Source: Nitrospira defluvii
GTDB lineage: Bacteria > Nitrospirota > Nitrospiria > Nitrospirales > Nitrospiraceae
Direction of reading: 5' to 3'
NCBI GenBank assembly: GCA_016199015.1
Contig: JACQHN010000256.1
Span: forward strand, 1 to 6,323
Length of the DNA: 6,323 bases
Shown here: positions 6,248 through 6,323 of the stretch, piece after piece
How positions within the stretch are numbered: position 1 is the stretch's first letter
How the letters are laid out: the number at the start of each line of letters is the position of its first letter
Notes under the pieces: generated by a model
The model's database searches: none
Told to the model about the DNA's origin: nothing
The model's input: the letters and a program-made list of their open reading frames with translations, nothing else
Position numbers and translations under genes: made by a program

Positions 6248-6323
6248 GTGGAGGAATGGAGACGCATCCTGGCTCAGAGCGTGGTGAAGCCGAAGGACTT
6301 GGCCGACCGGCTCGGCGTCGCCC
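6248..6323 (+). CDS. Start of a probable KamA/EpmB-family radical SAM aminomutase (partial, 25 codons)
   Basis: Only the first 25 residues are visible, from GTG 6248 to the right edge. The order Glu-Glu-Trp-Arg-Arg-Ile-Leu, then VVKPKDLADRLGV, matches the N-terminus of lysine 2,3-aminomutase and EpmB (YjeK) proteins, which begin with a Trp-containing helix followed by a 'tdpdeLa..l' helix. Members of this family turn L-lysine into beta-lysine using S-adenosylmethionine, an Fe-S cluster and PLP, either free (KamA/AblA) or for beta-lysylation of elongation factor P (EpmB). The CxxxCxxC motif that would prove it lies outside the window. Separated by 376 bases from the glutaredoxin-like gene, it probably has its own leader. 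The coding call is good; the family call is moderate because it rests on 25 residues. Confidence 0.6.
   Translation, partial: MEEWRRILAQSVVKPKDLADRLGVA

Overview
The window is GC-rich bacterial chromosome. It has ordinary gene density, no mobile elements, no tRNA or rRNA genes and no CRISPR array. The gene styles suggest a Nitrospira-like or similar environmental bacterium: a multi-sensor histidine kinase, a cysteine-cluster/DUF2156 fusion, a permuted ATP-grasp-like protein and an EpmB/KamA-type radical SAM start. The taxon is an impression from protein style, not something the sequence proves.

Left half, minus strand (positions 1-3815). Two genes are read leftwards as a tight operon. The upstream gene (2316-3767, possibly starting at 3815) fuses an N-terminal YkgJ-type cysteine cluster to a C-terminal DUF2156 domain, the GNAT-like fold of the lysylphosphatidylglycerol synthase family. 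Two bases after its stop begins a large membrane sensor histidine kinase (2313 to beyond position 1). The kinase reads TM - periplasmic double Cache - TM - PAS - GAF - coiled coil - HisKA, and the window edge cuts it just before the ATPase N-box.

Middle (about 3768-4019). This is a divergent intergenic region. It holds one extended -10 promoter candidate on each strand and a small GC-rich inverted repeat.

Right half, plus strand. A 514-residue ATP-grasp-like protein, probably circularly permuted (4020-5564), is followed 61 bases later by an 81-residue glutaredoxin/GST-N-like protein with a CPDC redox motif (5626-5871). Next come 376 bases without a convincing gene. Their last 175 bases contain three strong hairpins and a repeated segment able to form alternative pairings. 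They end at a good ribosome binding site for the first 25 codons of a radical SAM gene of the lysine 2,3-aminomutase/EpmB type (6248 to the right edge).

Functional reading. The left operon couples a membrane sensor to a possible acyl or aminoacyl transferase of unknown substrate. The right operon pairs a putative ATP-dependent ligase with a thiol-redox protein. The structured segment before the radical SAM gene is the least explained part of the window. The main points for follow-up are the YkgJ-DUF2156 fusion, the ligase/glutaredoxin pair and that candidate RNA leader.
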